From assembly GCF_900113325.1 (NCBI RefSeq), contig NZ_FOOY01000026.1, positions 1-52,428 of the forward strand: 52,428 bases of DNA, in the 5' to 3' direction. The DNA is from Sporolactobacillus nakayamae. GTDB lineage: Bacteria > Bacillota > Bacilli > Bacillales > Sporolactobacillaceae. A program made the translations under genes and the position numbers. Positions 52,280 through 52,428 of the stretch are shown piece after piece; position 1 is the first letter of the stretch; each line of letters starts with the position of its first letter. The notes under the pieces are model-generated. The model saw only the letters and a list, made by a program, of their open reading frames with translations, was not told the DNA's origin and ran no database searches.

Positions 52280-52321
52280 ATGGCTCAACTACAGATAACG
52301 CTAAATGAGCGGGTTTTGCAT
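52280..52321 (+). pseudogene. N-terminal scrap of an IS256-family transposase
   Basis: ATG 52280, after AAAGGAG, reads MAQLQITLNERVLH, the start of many IS256 transposases (MAQ.QITL). The match stops after about 14 codons, where unrelated sequence follows. Confidence 0.55.
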
Positions 52322-52358
52322 CTTGCTCCATTAAACCTACATTCCCGTGAATTTATAC

Positions 52359-52428
52359 CTATGATGGGATCATCACGCCAAGCTCTTTGTACAGATCCAT
52401 TTGTTTCTTGGTCATTTCACCAATTGAT
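52359..52428 (-). CDS. 3' end of an unidentified gene (cut by window edge)
   Basis: On minus the frame reads SIGEMTKKQMDLYKELGVMIPS-stop from the window edge. It has a protein-like composition and a plausible end. Too short to assign a family. Confidence 0.4.
   Translation of the reverse strand, partial: SIGEMTKKQMDLYKELGVMIPS

Overview
The window looks like a chromosomal segment of a low-to-mid GC, spore-forming member of the Bacillota (Bacillales-like). The reasons are ribosome-binding sites of the AAGGAGG type, a gene order yerC-pcrA-ligA-camS ... gatC-gatA-gatB-dagK-rlmCD that matches the Bacillus subtilis yerC-to-yefA neighbourhood, a CotA-type spore-coat laccase, and an L-2-hydroxyacid (lactate-type) dehydrogenase. 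Sporolactobacillaceae is my best guess, but I could not test it. No rRNA or tRNA genes were seen.

Left part (1-12.7 kb): an IS256-family element end lies directly against a 5'-truncated membrane gene. It is followed by an AraC/GyrI-like regulator and a divergent sugar locus (LacI repressor, ribulose-phosphate-type epimerase and ribokinase on minus; an orphan galactitol-type PTS IIC on plus) with two matching palindromic operators. Next come head-to-head 3' fragments of purD and a PhzF-type gene, then an operon PadR-DUF1048-DUF1048-ABC ATPase-ABC permease. Beyond it is a P-loop kinase gene split by about 490 bp of repeats, and three GNAT acetyltransferases.

Central conserved part (12.8-29.2 kb): the dehydrogenase, a HAD phosphatase, yerC, pcrA, ligA, camS, an Lrp/LysE pair, gatCAB, diacylglycerol-kinase-type dagK and rlmCD. 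These housekeeping genes are interleaved with unusual repeats. Three arrays have an exact 21-bp period and a CGATAAA core (13891, 26129, 27681), and two copies of a 221-bp dispersed repeat are present (10697 and 17756). A promoter-structured-region-terminator unit that looks like an RNA gene or leader lies upstream of dagK.

Accessory part (29.2-52.4 kb): a roughly 4.6-kb integrative element sits in the 3' end of rlmCD. It encodes a large serine recombinase, a 54-codon protein upstream of it, an XRE regulator, a DUF3800 protein and a DUF4256-like protein. The displaced original rlmCD tail (HVEC...) remains at its far end, 33824-33856. Beyond lie a CotA laccase, a general-stress-type SDR and a zone of relics (IS66, IS256, IS21, serine recombinase, SIR2-like and SHOCT fragments). 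Further on are an SdpI-like membrane protein, a SEC-C/TPR protein with a broken second copy, an AbiE type IV toxin-antitoxin pair with a frameshifted toxin, an amino-acid permease, an RNase H-like protein, a RelBE-type toxin-antitoxin pair, a tRNA-dihydrouridine synthase and a glutamine amidotransferase. The window ends with a second, partly eroded copy of the PadR-DUF1048 operon, a MerR/SDR pair with a textbook MerR-type promoter, and another IS256 scrap. All family names are from memory of motifs; no database search was possible.
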